The notes under the pieces are model-generated. The model saw nothing but the letters and a program-made list of their open reading frames with translations. It searched no databases and was not told the origin of the DNA. Source: Pseudomonas vancouverensis (GTDB lineage Bacteria; Pseudomonadota; Gammaproteobacteria; Pseudomonadales; Pseudomonadaceae). Taken from it: a stretch of DNA of 64,000 nucleotides. Shown here one piece after another: positions 9,393 through 18,747 of this stretch. A program made the position numbers and the translations under genes. The stretch is from positions 62,001-126,000 of the forward strand of contig NZ_RRZK01000007.1 of the NCBI RefSeq assembly GCF_004348895.1, read 5' to 3'. Within the stretch, counting starts at the first letter, position 1. Every line of letters begins with the position of its first letter.

Positions 9393-10322
9393 ATGGATTT
9401 TAAACAACTGCGTTATTTCGTCGCGGTCTATGAAGAAGGCCATGTCGGCCGGGCGGCCGAGCGCTTGTCCATCTCCCAACCGGCCCTGTCCCAGCAGATC
9501 CGTCATTTGGAGCAAAACCTCGATGTGAGCCTGTTCGAACGCAGCAGCAAGCGCCTGTTGCCGACCCTCGCCGCCCACACCCTGTACAACCACGCCCAGC
9601 CATTGCTGGATGGCCTGCAACGCGCGCGCGAAGCCCTCGGCAACTTCAAGGGTAAGGCGCTGCGTACCCTTGCCATCGGAGTCTTGCAGACGGTGCATAC
9701 CAGCCTCGTCCCGCAAATGCTCGAACGGGTGCGCAAGGCGCAACCGCATCTGGTGGTGCAGATTTACGAACTGACGGGACTGGAGATCGAACGGCGTTTG
9801 CTCAACGGTTCGCTGGACATCGGTATCAGTTACTTGCCGCCCCGCCAGCCAGGCCTGCATGGCGTGATGCTGTACGAAGATGAACTGACCCTGGTCATCC
9901 CGGCAGACCACCCGCTGCGTGAATTCAAGAAAGTGTCGATGAGTCAGGCTGCCGAGTTGCCGATGTTGCTGCTGGGCGAGGAGTTTCAGATCAGGCAGAT
10001 CTGGCAGTCACAACTGGCCAGCCTGGGCCGGCGACCGCAGGTGCAAGCTGAGCTGAACAACATGGCAGGGATCCTCGACAGCCTGCCGCATACACGGTTG
10101 GCCACCGTGCTGCCCGGACGCTCGCAAAAGGTCCATGGCAATCAGGAGCTGCTGTGGAAACCCCTCAGCGAGCCGCGAGTGCCGCTCAAAGTCGGTCTGG
10201 TGTGTCGAGATGTGCAACGGCAACAGGCGTCACTGGCATTGCTGCGTACGCTGCTGGAAGAGGTGATCAACGGCCCTGACGGGCACTTGAACAGCGCATC
10301 GGGTCTGGATGAATTGAACTGA
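9393..10322 (+). CDS. LysR-family transcriptional regulator
   Basis: 309 residues. The N-terminal winged helix-turn-helix is clear: LRYFVAVYEEGHVGRAAERL then SISQPALSQQIRHLEQNL, as in the CatR/BenM/CbbR branch. Residues from about 90 onward form the periplasmic-binding-like effector domain. It is divergent from the aminotransferase gene, the classical arrangement for a LysR regulator and its target. The inducer is unknown. The ATG at 9393 gives the standard MDFKQLRYF start. Confidence 0.93.
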   Translation: MDFKQLRYFVAVYEEGHVGRAAERLSISQPALSQQIRHLEQNLDVSLFERSSKRLLPTLAAHTLYNHAQPLLDGLQRAREALGNFKGKALRTLAIGVLQTVHTSLVPQMLERVRKAQPHLVVQIYELTGLEIERRLLNGSLDIGISYLPPRQPGLHGVMLYEDELTLVIPADHPLREFKKVSMSQAAELPMLLLGEEFQIRQIWQSQLASLGRRPQVQAELNNMAGILDSLPHTRLATVLPGRSQKVHGNQELLWKPLSEPRVPLKVGLVCRDVQRQQASLALLRTLLEEVINGPDGHLNSASGLDELN

Positions 10323-10344
10323 AACGCTTTTCTGCGGACAAAAG

Positions 10345-10369
10345 AAAACCCCGCCGAAGCGGGGCTTTG
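10345..10369. terminator. Stem-loop terminator after the LysR gene
   Basis: CCCCGC-CGAA-GCGGGG stem, with AAAAGAAAA on the left side and only CTTT on the right. It is better as a minus-strand terminator (TTTTCTTTT tail) but could serve both converging genes. Confidence 0.6.
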
Positions 10370-10513
10370 CAGACTGTTTCCCTGACATCCTTTTCACTCC
10401 GCCGTCCTGGCAGAATCCTACGTGTCCGTGTTGTTGCTTTGCGCTTCCTGCGCTACGTCCATGAGAAGTAGATTAGCTGTGGATCCAATTTACCTCTATG
10501 GGAGAACAGCAGC

Positions 10514-10543
10514 ACGTTATGTAAGAGAATGCTTACATAACGT
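10514..10543. repeat. Perfect 12-bp inverted repeat next to the acyl-CoA dehydrogenase stop
   Basis: ACGTTATGTAAG and CTTACATAACGT enclose a 6-nt spacer, 7 bp beyond the stop codon of the minus-strand dehydrogenase. There is no T-run after either arm, so it is an operator or RNA-stability stem rather than an ordinary terminator. Confidence 0.8.
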
Positions 10544-10550
10544 TTCGTCA

Positions 10551-12329
10551 TCAGAATTGCTCAGCGTTCAGCAGGAACAACGACTCGCTACCGGCCTTCA
10601 CTGACGCGCTCAACGAGTGAATACGCGGCAGCAGACGGGCGAAGTAGAAGCGTGCCGTGCCCAGTTTGCTGGCGTAGAAATCGTCTTCGCCTTCCTTGCC
10701 CAACGCCGCCTTGGCCATCAGCGCCCACATGTAAGCGTATGCCATATAGCCGAATGCCTGCAGGTACTCGACCGATGCGGCACCGATCTCGTTCGGGTTG
10801 GATTTGGCTCGGTCCAGCAACCAGGCCGTCAGCTCGTCGAGGGTGGTCACGGCGTCGTTCAGCGGCTTGGTGAACTCGGCCAGGTCTGCGCTGGCAGTTG
10901 CAGTGAAATGGCGGACCTCGTCAGCGAACAGCTTGTAGAACGCCCCGCCACTGCCAACGATCTTGCGCCCGACCAGGTCCAGCGCCTGAATGCCGTTGGT
11001 GCCTTCGTAGATCTGGGTGATGCGCACGTCGCGCACCAGCTGCTCCTGGCCCCACTCACGGATGTAACCGTGACCGCCGAAAATCTGCTGGCCGTGCACG
11101 GTGGTTTCCAGGCCGAGGTCGGTGAGGAACGCCTTGGCGACCGGGGTCAGCAAGGCCACCAGGTCTTCAGCGCGTTTGCGCGTCGCGGCGTCTTCGCTGA
11201 ACTTGGCGGTGTCGAGTTGCATGGCCACGTAAGTGGAGAATGCACGCCCCCCCTCGTTCGAAGCTTTCATGGTCAGCAGCATGCGACGCACGTCCGGGTG
11301 GACGATGATCGGGTCAGCCACTTTGTCCTTGTTTTGCGCGCCGGTTGGCGAACGGCTTTGCAGGCGATCGCGGGCATATTCCACGGCGTTCTGGTAAGAA
11401 CGTTCACCAGTGGCCAGGCCCTGGATACCGACGCCCAGACGCTCGTAGTTCATCATGGTGAACATCGCCGCCAGGCCTTTGTTCGGCTCGCCAACGAGAT
11501 AGCCTACAGCCTCGTCGAAGTTCATCACGCAGGTCGCGGATGCCTGGATGCCCATCTTGTGTTCGATCGAACCGCAGTTGGCCGGGTTGCGTGCGCCCAG
11601 GCTGCCGTCGGCGTTGACCATGAACTTTGGCACCAGGAACAGCGAAATGCCTTTCGGGCCCGCCGGTGCATCCGGCAGCTTGGCCAGCACCAGGTGGATG
11701 ATGTTTTCGGTCAGGTCGTGCTCACCACCGGTGATGAAGATCTTGGTGCCGCTGACCTTGTAGGAACCGTCGGCCTGAGGTTCGGCCTTGGTGCGGATGA
11801 TCCCCAAGTCGGTACCGGCGTGCGGCTCGGTCAGGCACATGGAACCGGCCCAGACGCCGGCGTACATGTTCGGCAGGTAGGCCGCTTTCAGCTCTTCACT
11901 GGCGTGGGCATTGATCGACAGGCAAGCACCGGCGGTCAGCATCGGGTACAGACCGAAGGCCAGGCTGGCGGAGTTGACCATTTCTTCGACCTGGGCCGAC
12001 ACGGCCTTGGGCATGCCCATGCCGCCGTAGGCAGGATCACCGCCAACGCCAACCCAACCGCCTTCAGCATAAGTCTGATAAGCCTGTGGGAAACCTGCCG
12101 GCGTGGTGACGGCACCGTCCGCCCAATGGCAACCTTCTTCGTCAGCGGCACGGCTCAGCGGCGCGACACTTTTGCTGGTGACCTTGCCGGCCTCTTCCAG
12201 AATGGCTTCAACCGTTTCGGCATCGACCGTGTCGGCCAGCGCAGGCAACTCGGCCCAGAGTTTGGCGACCTCGAAAACTTCATTGAGGACGAAGCGCATA
12301 TCGCGCAGGGGCGCTTTGTAGTCAGCCAT
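10551..12329 (-). CDS. Acyl-CoA dehydrogenase, ~600-residue FadE-type (paralogue 1)
   Basis: 592 residues: N-terminal helical domain, beta middle domain (MCLTEPHAGTDLG, GTKIFITGGEHD), C-terminal helical domain and the extra C-terminal extension of the large bacterial acyl-CoA dehydrogenases. The catalytic glutamate is expected in IYEGTNGIQ at about residue 442. It performs the FAD-dependent first step of fatty acid beta-oxidation. The start is supported by GAGG 6 nt upstream. Two paralogues lie in the same window. By synteny the three correspond to PAO1 PA0506-PA0508, of which PA0506 and PA0508 are called FadE1 and FadE2; which copy is which for this one is unsettled. Confidence 0.93.
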   Translation of the reverse strand: MADYKAPLRDMRFVLNEVFEVAKLWAELPALADTVDAETVEAILEEAGKVTSKSVAPLSRAADEEGCHWADGAVTTPAGFPQAYQTYAEGGWVGVGGDPAYGGMGMPKAVSAQVEEMVNSASLAFGLYPMLTAGACLSINAHASEELKAAYLPNMYAGVWAGSMCLTEPHAGTDLGIIRTKAEPQADGSYKVSGTKIFITGGEHDLTENIIHLVLAKLPDAPAGPKGISLFLVPKFMVNADGSLGARNPANCGSIEHKMGIQASATCVMNFDEAVGYLVGEPNKGLAAMFTMMNYERLGVGIQGLATGERSYQNAVEYARDRLQSRSPTGAQNKDKVADPIIVHPDVRRMLLTMKASNEGGRAFSTYVAMQLDTAKFSEDAATRKRAEDLVALLTPVAKAFLTDLGLETTVHGQQIFGGHGYIREWGQEQLVRDVRITQIYEGTNGIQALDLVGRKIVGSGGAFYKLFADEVRHFTATASADLAEFTKPLNDAVTTLDELTAWLLDRAKSNPNEIGAASVEYLQAFGYMAYAYMWALMAKAALGKEGEDDFYASKLGTARFYFARLLPRIHSLSASVKAGSESLFLLNAEQF

Positions 12330-12458
12330 GGCAAACCTCGCAAGATCTATACAGGTGGATCACAGGAATATTGTTTTTGCTGCGCCGGAGTGTACCCCAA
12401 CAACTTTTGCGACACATAGGGTCGGCTCATGACCGATTTGTTATTTTTAGTCATCAAG

Positions 12459-12480
12459 AAAAAGCCCGCGCAAGGCGGGC
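12459..12480 (-). terminator. Terminator of acyl-CoA dehydrogenase paralogue 2
   Basis: On the minus strand GCCCGC-CTTGC-GCGGGC is followed by TTTTT, 24 bp after the stop of the upstream minus-strand gene. It separates the two tandem dehydrogenases into different transcription units. Confidence 0.85.
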
Positions 12481-12503
12481 TTCGTTGTAACAAATGAAAA
12501 TGA

Positions 12504-14300
12504 CTAAAGCGCGAACAACTCTGCCGGCAATTGCATCAGGCAATCGCTGCCTGCTTCGATGGCCGCCCGATGCGCGGCGGTCCTTGGCAGCAATCGCTTG
12601 AAGTAAAACGCGTTGGTTGCCAGCTTGCCCCGACAGAAATCGGCATCACCGTTGCCAGCGTCCAGCTGTGCCTGGGCCACCAAGGCCATGCGCAGCCACA
12701 GGTACGCGAGGATGATATAGCCGCTGTACATCAGGTAATCCACCGAAGCGGCGCCGACCTCATCCGGGTTTTTCATCGCCGCCATGCCGACCTGGGTGGT
12801 CAACTCGCCCCACTGCCGGTTCAACTCATTGAGCTGCGCCACATAGCTGGACAGTTGCGGGTGGGCGGCGTTGGCCGAGCAGAATTTGTGGACGATTTTG
12901 GTGAAACCACGCAGCAGTTTGCCCTGGCTGCCAAGGACTTTACGCCCGAGCAGGTCCAGCGCCTGGATGCCGTTGGTGCCTTCGTAGATCGGTGCAATGC
13001 GGCAATCGCGTACCAGTTGCTCCATGCCCCATTCGCGAATGAAGCCGTGGCCGCCAAACACCTGCATGCCGTGGTTGGTCACTTCCAGACCAGTGTCGGT
13101 CATGAAGGCTTTGCAGATTGGGGTGAGGAAGGCCAGCAGGTCTTCCGCGTCCTGCCGTGCGCTTTCGTCCCTACTCAGGTGCGCAACATCCAGCAATTGC
13201 GCGGTGAAGTAGGTCAGCGCACGGTTGCCTTCATTGAAGGCCTTCATGGTCAGCAACATGCGCCGCACGTCAGGGTGCACGATGATCGGGTCAGCGGCTT
13301 TGTCCGGGGCTTTCGGACCGGTCAGCGAGCGCATCTGCAAGCGGTCGTTGGCGTACTTGATCGCGCCCTGGAAACTCGCCTCGCCCAGGCACAGGCCCTG
13401 CATGCCGGTGCCCAGTCGTGCATGGTTCATCATGGTGAACATGCAGTTCAGGCCCTTGTTCGGTTCGCCGATCAGAAAGCCCTTGGCAGCGTCGAAGTTG
13501 AGCACACAGGTGGACGAAGCCTTGATGCCCATCTTGTGTTCGATCGATCCACAGGTCACGCCATTGCGTTCACCCGCCTCGCCCGCCGCATCGGGCAGGA
13601 ACTTGGGCACGATGAACAGCGAAATGCCCTTGGTCCCCGCTGGTGCATCCGGCAGCTTGGCCAGCACCAGATGGATGATGTTGGCGCTCATGTCATGCTC
13701 GCCGGCCGAGATGAAAATCTTGCTGCCGGTGATCGCGTAACTGCCATCCGCCGCAGGTACGGCGCGGGTCTTGATGATGCCCAGATCGGTGCCGCAATGG
13801 GCCTCGGTCAGGCACATGGTGCCGGTCCACTGACCGGCAGTGAGTTTGCTCAGGTAGGTGTCTTTCTGCTCGGCGGTGCCGTGGGCGTGGATGGCCGACA
13901 TGGCGCCGTGGGTCAGGCCCGGGTACATGCCCCAGGAGGTGTTGCTGGAGCCGACCATTTCGCTGATGACCAGGCCCAGAGAGCTGGGCAGGCCCTGGCC
14001 GCCGTAGGCCGGGTCTGCCGCCAGACCGTGCCAGCCACCTTCGACGTATTGGGCGAAGGCCTGCTTGAAACCCGCAGGCGTGGTGACCACGCCATTGTCG
14101 AAATGACAGCCTTCTTCGTCGCCGCTGCGATTGAGCGGCGATAGCACGTTTTCGCAGAACTTCGCGCCTTCTTCGAGGATGGCATTGACCATGTCCGGGC
14201 TGGCATCGGTAGCGCCCAACGCGGCGTAGTTGCCATGGAAATCGAAGACGTGATCGATCAGAAAGCGCATGTCGCGCAGGGGAGCTTTGTACTCGGGCAT
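12504..14300 (-). CDS. Acyl-CoA dehydrogenase, ~600-residue FadE-type (paralogue 2)
   Basis: 598 residues from the ATG at 14300. GGAG lies 7-8 nt before that start but only 2 nt before the alternative ATG at 14306. Same architecture as the other two copies, starting MPEYKAPLRDMRF, with the FAD/substrate motifs MCLTEAHCGTDLG and [11 protein letters not shown] and the catalytic-base motif IYEGTNGIQ near residue 440. It should oxidise acyl-CoA to the trans-2-enoyl form and pass electrons to ETF. It lies upstream of paralogue 1 with a terminator between them, so regulation may differ. Substrate chain length cannot be told from sequence. Confidence 0.93.
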   Translation of the reverse strand: MPEYKAPLRDMRFLIDHVFDFHGNYAALGATDASPDMVNAILEEGAKFCENVLSPLNRSGDEEGCHFDNGVVTTPAGFKQAFAQYVEGGWHGLAADPAYGGQGLPSSLGLVISEMVGSSNTSWGMYPGLTHGAMSAIHAHGTAEQKDTYLSKLTAGQWTGTMCLTEAHCGTDLGIIKTRAVPAADGSYAITGSKIFISAGEHDMSANIIHLVLAKLPDAPAGTKGISLFIVPKFLPDAAGEAGERNGVTCGSIEHKMGIKASSTCVLNFDAAKGFLIGEPNKGLNCMFTMMNHARLGTGMQGLCLGEASFQGAIKYANDRLQMRSLTGPKAPDKAADPIIVHPDVRRMLLTMKAFNEGNRALTYFTAQLLDVAHLSRDESARQDAEDLLAFLTPICKAFMTDTGLEVTNHGMQVFGGHGFIREWGMEQLVRDCRIAPIYEGTNGIQALDLLGRKVLGSQGKLLRGFTKIVHKFCSANAAHPQLSSYVAQLNELNRQWGELTTQVGMAAMKNPDEVGAASVDYLMYSGYIILAYLWLRMALVAQAQLDAGNGDADFCRGKLATNAFYFKRLLPRTAAHRAAIEAGSDCLMQLPAELFAL

Positions 14301-14386
14301 GGTCATTCTCCGTCGGCAGTTTTCTTCAAACCTACTGCCGCGGCCCCCGCCCCACAATCACTGTCCAGACGCTGAATGCGTCATCA

Positions 14387-15679
14387 TCACTCAGCCGTAG
14401 CGGCTTCCATGCGCACCGCGCCACGGCGGTTCTGACCGAACGCCATTACGCAGTTTCGACCCGCACCCTTGGCGCTGTAGAGCGCCTGGTCCGCGGACTT
14501 GAGCACCTCGTCCGGGTTGCGTTGCTCCACCCGTTCGGCGACGCCGATACTGACGGTAACCGACACACTCGACGCACCGGAACCGGAGCGGCGCTGTCGC
14601 CCCTGATTGTCGTCCTGGGGACGATTGTCCTGATTACGCAGTTGAATGTTGTAGTTGGCGATGGATTCGCGGATGACTTCCAGGTGCGGCAGGCACTCTT
14701 CGACGGTCTTGCCGGCGAACACCAGGGCAAACTCCTCGCCGCCATAACGGTACGCCTTGCCGCCACCGCCGATTTTCGCCAGTTTGCTGGCCACCAGACG
14801 CAGCACCTGGTCGCCCACATCGTGACCGTGGGTGTCGTTGAATTTCTTGAAGTGGTCGACGTCGCTCATCGCCAGCACGTAGTTGCGCCCCAGCCGTTGC
14901 ATCCGTTCGTTCAAGGCACGACGGCCCGGCAGACCAGTCAGCTCATCACGAAAGGCCATTTGATAGGCCTCGTGCGCTACGGCCGAGGCGATCATCAGCA
15001 TCACCTGGCTGCACATGATGTTGAGGGTGAACGGCAGGATGAACGTCTTTGGCAACATCCAGAACAGCCCGAGCAAGCCCACCAGTTGAGCGGCGTGCAG
15101 CGGTCGCGGATTACGCCAGTACTGCCAGGCCAGCAGCAGGAACGTCGCGAAGAACACCGGGTAGGACAGCTGGATCAGGCTCATCCATGCCCCGTGCAAA
15201 GCCGGCCAGCGGATTTCCGACAGCCAGATCAGCAACGCATGGGGATAACTTTGCTCCAGCCCCAGGGCCACGCTGCCCACGGCCAGCAACACGGCGAAGC
15301 GCGCCACCATGTCCTGGAACAGATGGGTGCGCTCCTGCCAGGCGGCGAACACACCGAACAACAGCGGCAATAACAGGCAACACAGGTGAAAGACCACGGC
15401 GGCGTCGTCGCGCACCTTGCCGTTGTCGCGGTAATAGTCGGTCTGGGTGTCCAGCAGGTAATAGGCGATGTACACCGTGACCATCAGGAACAGCTCACGC
15501 TGACGTCTGTAGACCGCGCAGTAGGCACCACCGAGCAACAGCACCAGAGTCGGCAAGACATTAAACAGGGACGTGAAGAAAACGCTGAGATCCTTGACGT
15601 ACGCAGCCGCAAGCCCCGCCAGCAACAACATCAATGACGGTAGGAAATGACTGAAACGTACAGCGGAAGAACGCGGCAA
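14387..15679 (-). CDS. Membrane-bound GGDEF (GGEEF) diguanylate cyclase
   Basis: About 430 residues. I take the TTG at 15679 as start because GGAG lies 8 nt before it; a GTG at 15727 is in frame but has no ribosome site. The first ~240 residues form seven or eight hydrophobic helices, the rest is a GGDEF domain. The active-site loop reads YGGEEFALVF and the magnesium/substrate segment DVDHFKKFNDTHGHDVGDQVL is intact, so it should make cyclic di-GMP. The RxxD inhibitory site is absent: glycines occupy those positions upstream of GGEEF. A low-complexity insert (QDNRPQDDNQGRQRRSGSG) interrupts the domain. The gene ends in three consecutive TGA codons. Confidence 0.9.
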   Translation of the reverse strand: MPRSSAVRFSHFLPSLMLLLAGLAAAYVKDLSVFFTSLFNVLPTLVLLLGGAYCAVYRRQRELFLMVTVYIAYYLLDTQTDYYRDNGKVRDDAAVVFHLCCLLLPLLFGVFAAWQERTHLFQDMVARFAVLLAVGSVALGLEQSYPHALLIWLSEIRWPALHGAWMSLIQLSYPVFFATFLLLAWQYWRNPRPLHAAQLVGLLGLFWMLPKTFILPFTLNIMCSQVMLMIASAVAHEAYQMAFRDELTGLPGRRALNERMQRLGRNYVLAMSDVDHFKKFNDTHGHDVGDQVLRLVASKLAKIGGGGKAYRYGGEEFALVFAGKTVEECLPHLEVIRESIANYNIQLRNQDNRPQDDNQGRQRRSGSGASSVSVTVSIGVAERVEQRNPDEVLKSADQALYSAKGAGRNCVMAFGQNRRGAVRMEAATAE

Positions 15680-15830
15680 GGGTAAAGCTCCGACCGTCAA
15701 ACCAATAGATGGCAATGTGCCCACCACTGTAACGGCAGAAACCGCGACTTACTGAGTAAATTACTGAGGTATTTTCAAAAAAGAGCGCCACGGGCGACCA
15801 GCGGCTACCCGTGACGCAAGGGGAAGACGG

Positions 15831-17972
15831 TCAAAGATCGTTGTAGAACGGCTGCAACGGCCCCTCGCTGACTTTGCGCCCCTCAGCCCCGATGGGCAGC
15901 AGTTGAATGTTGGCGTCCATCGCCTGGCGGGTGGTGATCTTCGGACTGGCCGGTTTGACCGTCACCGCGTTCTCATCGCCTATATGACCTTGCGGCAACA
16001 CCAGCGAAGGATGATCGAACGGCGCCTGCTCCCACGCCACGCGAGGGTCGGTGAGTGCCACCTCCATGAATTTGACCAAGGCATCGATTTCATCCTCTGT
16101 CAGATTCAGCGGGGTCATGTCCGGGTCGAGGTTCGAGGCGTTGTGCTGGTTCGCAGCGGGATGATCGAAGCCGCTGGTGTTGCTCGCGTCCTCGCCACGC
16201 CGGTCACCGCCGCGGTTGTAGAACTCGACCACCTGCTTCAAGGTGGCGCGGCTGCCGTTATGGAAATACGGCCCGGTCAAGGCGATGTTGCGCAAGGTCG
16301 GAGTCTTGAACGCACCATCGACCGAATCGCGGAAACCGACATTGGGCTTGAGTGTCGCATCGCAGGGAATGGCTGCACTGAGTGGCGCCTCGAAGGTGCA
16401 CACATCGACATCGAGCGGGTCGGGAATCTTGCCGCCCTGCAACACCGTGTTGTATTGGCGCGAGAACGACAGGGGGTTGCCCCAGGCATCCGTTCCACCG
16501 AGTGCCAGGTCTTCCGAAGTCGGCCGTACGCCGGTGTTGTAGAAGCCATTGTCGTAGAGCGTGGTCAGGTTATCCGCCATGACCATGCGTTCGATGCGCT
16601 CACGCGGATGGAACAGCAGGCGGCTGCCGGCATTGGTCAGCTCCGCACCGCCATGGCAGCTGACGCACTTGCCCTTGCCCAGGAACAGGTTCATGCCCTC
16701 GACCTGCTGGGCGTTCATCGCCGTATGGTCGCCCTGCAGGTAGGCATCCAGCGGCGTGTGGTCCGAGATCAGCGTGGACTCATACATCTGAATCGCCAGG
16801 CCGAAGAACAGCGGGAAATTCGCCTCCATCTGGGTGTACGGCGCACCGCCCAGGGACACCTGCTGCGTGGCGTTCCACAGACGCGGCTGGAAGGCGTTCT
16901 TGATCAGTTCCCGGTAGGTCGGACGGCGGGCTCCGGACACCGGACCCAACACCGAATCGGTGGACGAAATACGCTGCTGCTTGAGCATCAGACTATCGAG
17001 CATGCGCCGGCCGATGTCGGCGAATGTGCGTCCGCCACAGGACATTTCCACCGGGCTGCCGGGTGGCCCCACCGCTTGCGAAGCGGCAGAAGCGTCGTTG
17101 AGTGCCAGCCGCACCTTGACCGCCACACCGCTGCGATCGTTGGTCACGAAAATGCCGGCATCCGGGTCACGATTGCCGAATGGCGAAAAACCGTTGAAGA
17201 CGTTGTTGGCCCGACCGTCCCAGAAATTGCGCACGTTAAACGCGGCGTTGATCACCGATGGCGCGTTACGCCCGGTGGCCCGGCGCACATTGACGCCACC
17301 AACCTGAAAGATGCCGTCCGGCTGCTGCGTGCACTTGTCGAAACGCGGCTGATTGGGCTTGACGAAGTTGGCGTCGAACACACCCTGGGAGCCGATCACA
17401 TCATCGCTCGAATAGAGGATCGCCGAGTTGCGGTCCAGCGGATTGGCCAGGACGTGGGTCGGAAAGTCGGCCTTTTTCAACAGGTAATTCGGGCCACCCT
17501 TGCCTCCGGACTTGGTCGCATAGGACGGTACGTCACCCGGAATGTCAGAGGCGGTGAACGGTTTGTTGAAGATCGAACCGACGTTGGCGTTGGTGTTGGC
17601 CTGCCCGGGGTTGATCTGGTTGGTGGTGCGGTGATCGACACCGGCATGGTAGTGGCACGAGGCACAGGCCGTGGCGCCGTCACTGCCGACTTCCATGTCC
17701 CAGAACAGGGCTTTGCCCAGCAGGATGGCTGCGGAGCGATTGACCACGTAATCGGTCATCAAGTCGACCTTGCGCCCGCCTTCGGTACCTGACGGATCGG
17801 GCGGCGTCATGCCCCGCAGAGATTGCAGGCTGGGCACGTCCGGTACCGGTGGGACGGCCTCCACCGGGTCAGCCGCAAAGACGTGAGTGGCAGGCAGGAC
17901 GAGTGCAAATAAAGCGACGGTTACCTCACAGGTCATGCCATGGGTTCGAAAGATGCTCAAGTACTTAACCAT
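15831..17972 (-). CDS. Secreted di-haem cytochrome c peroxidase/MauG-family protein, extended
   Basis: 713 residues, about twice the usual CcpA length. A signal peptide ends near VFAADP. Two c-type haem motifs are seen: CASCH near residue 104 and CVSCH near residue 436. Family segments include KTPTLRNIALTGPYFHNG and a C-terminal FMEVALTDPR. The region between the haems is much enlarged and carries further cysteines. It should be periplasmic and either reduce peroxide or, like MauG and MbnH, oxidise a partner protein. The gene is divergent from an unknown secreted protein across a 1.1-kb gap. The start ATG at 17972 has only a weak ribosome site. Confidence 0.85.
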   Translation of the reverse strand: MVKYLSIFRTHGMTCEVTVALFALVLPATHVFAADPVEAVPPVPDVPSLQSLRGMTPPDPSGTEGGRKVDLMTDYVVNRSAAILLGKALFWDMEVGSDGATACASCHYHAGVDHRTTNQINPGQANTNANVGSIFNKPFTASDIPGDVPSYATKSGGKGGPNYLLKKADFPTHVLANPLDRNSAILYSSDDVIGSQGVFDANFVKPNQPRFDKCTQQPDGIFQVGGVNVRRATGRNAPSVINAAFNVRNFWDGRANNVFNGFSPFGNRDPDAGIFVTNDRSGVAVKVRLALNDASAASQAVGPPGSPVEMSCGGRTFADIGRRMLDSLMLKQQRISSTDSVLGPVSGARRPTYRELIKNAFQPRLWNATQQVSLGGAPYTQMEANFPLFFGLAIQMYESTLISDHTPLDAYLQGDHTAMNAQQVEGMNLFLGKGKCVSCHGGAELTNAGSRLLFHPRERIERMVMADNLTTLYDNGFYNTGVRPTSEDLALGGTDAWGNPLSFSRQYNTVLQGGKIPDPLDVDVCTFEAPLSAAIPCDATLKPNVGFRDSVDGAFKTPTLRNIALTGPYFHNGSRATLKQVVEFYNRGGDRRGEDASNTSGFDHPAANQHNASNLDPDMTPLNLTEDEIDALVKFMEVALTDPRVAWEQAPFDHPSLVLPQGHIGDENAVTVKPASPKITTRQAMDANIQLLPIGAEGRKVSEGPLQPFYNDL

Positions 17973-18301
17973 GATGACATTCTCGATTCAGAGCGAAGTC
18001 GCCAGGCTTCGCGATTGACCTGTTACGAGATGAACTTGTCGCCGTGATTCTTTCCACCCACACGTGATCACGCCAACTAAAAGTCGGCCGACAGGGGAAA
18101 GTGTGACAGGCAAGGCACTCTCTTGGCTCAGGCTTTCTCAAACACTTTTCAGATAGCGCCAGCAAGGGCGCTTAACCTCACTTTAGCTGTAACAAATAAT
18201 TTCAACAGCAAAAAGATAAAAATTTTTATTGCAGTCGTCGTATGCAACCGCTCACACGGCAAAGCTAAAAAATGGCACTTGCTCAATAGTGGTTAAATAT
18301 C

Positions 18302-18313
18302 CCCAACTTCGGG
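18302..18313. promoter_or_regulatory. Palindromic box CCCAACTTCGGG
   Basis: Matches, with one difference, the reverse complement of the box at 18713-18724. Both boxes are followed by a GGGTGYATWT-type stretch and then CCCC, so the whole ~22-bp unit is a direct repeat. Possible operator of the di-haem/secreted-protein pair. Confidence 0.45.
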
Positions 18314-18712
18314 TGCATTTCCCCAGCAGCCAGGGCCAGCCAACTCACAACGAAGTAAAAAAGCTATTATTTACAAGCACAAAGCCACATGAGCAGATCC
18401 ATGAAAAAGCTGGCAGAGTAATTGCTAATTCCGAATAAACACTCGGATGAGCGAATACACTTAAACTGTTAATTCGCACAGCGTTAAATACCAAAGTACA
18501 TAGTAATGAAAATAACTCACTCGTGCACAAGTTGCACTGCGTGAGCTATTGTCTTTCCCCCGCACTTGTTAACCCAGCCAATTTTGCACACTTCCCACCC
18601 AGGAAAAATATCGCTTGCCACACTTGATCCTTTCGGATACCTATAAGCAACCGTTCTCATTCATTTACTTTCGAGATGATTAACTGGAAAGCTTACAGCG
18701 ACCGGGAACACG

Positions 18713-18747
18713 CCCAAAGTTGGGTGTATATACCCCCCTACTTTGGT
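18713..18747. promoter_or_regulatory. Two further boxes of the same kind
   Basis: CCCAAAGTTGGG (18713-18724) and CCCTACTTTGGT (18736-18747) are separated by TGTATATACCC. Centre-to-centre spacing is about 23 bp, near two helical turns, which would suit a dimeric regulator. They lie 340-370 bp before the secreted-protein start. Confidence 0.45.

Noticed and set aside
10617..12419. 600-codon plus-strand open frame over acyl-CoA dehydrogenase 1 (similar frames over the other two copies, soxA, soxB, glcB and the di-haem gene)
   Set aside because: Antisense shadows of strongly conserved genes; compositions are His/Arg/Gln/Val-rich and alike between paralogues only because the sense genes are.
17965..18165. 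66-codon frame upstream of the di-haem gene as a leader peptide
   Set aside because: It overlaps the start of the di-haem gene in another frame, lacks a ribosome site and has no hydrophobic leader character.
18229..18530. Two short open frames (69 and 61 codons) in the AT-rich gap
   Set aside because: No ribosome-binding sites, no recognisable features, and they overlap one another on opposite strands.
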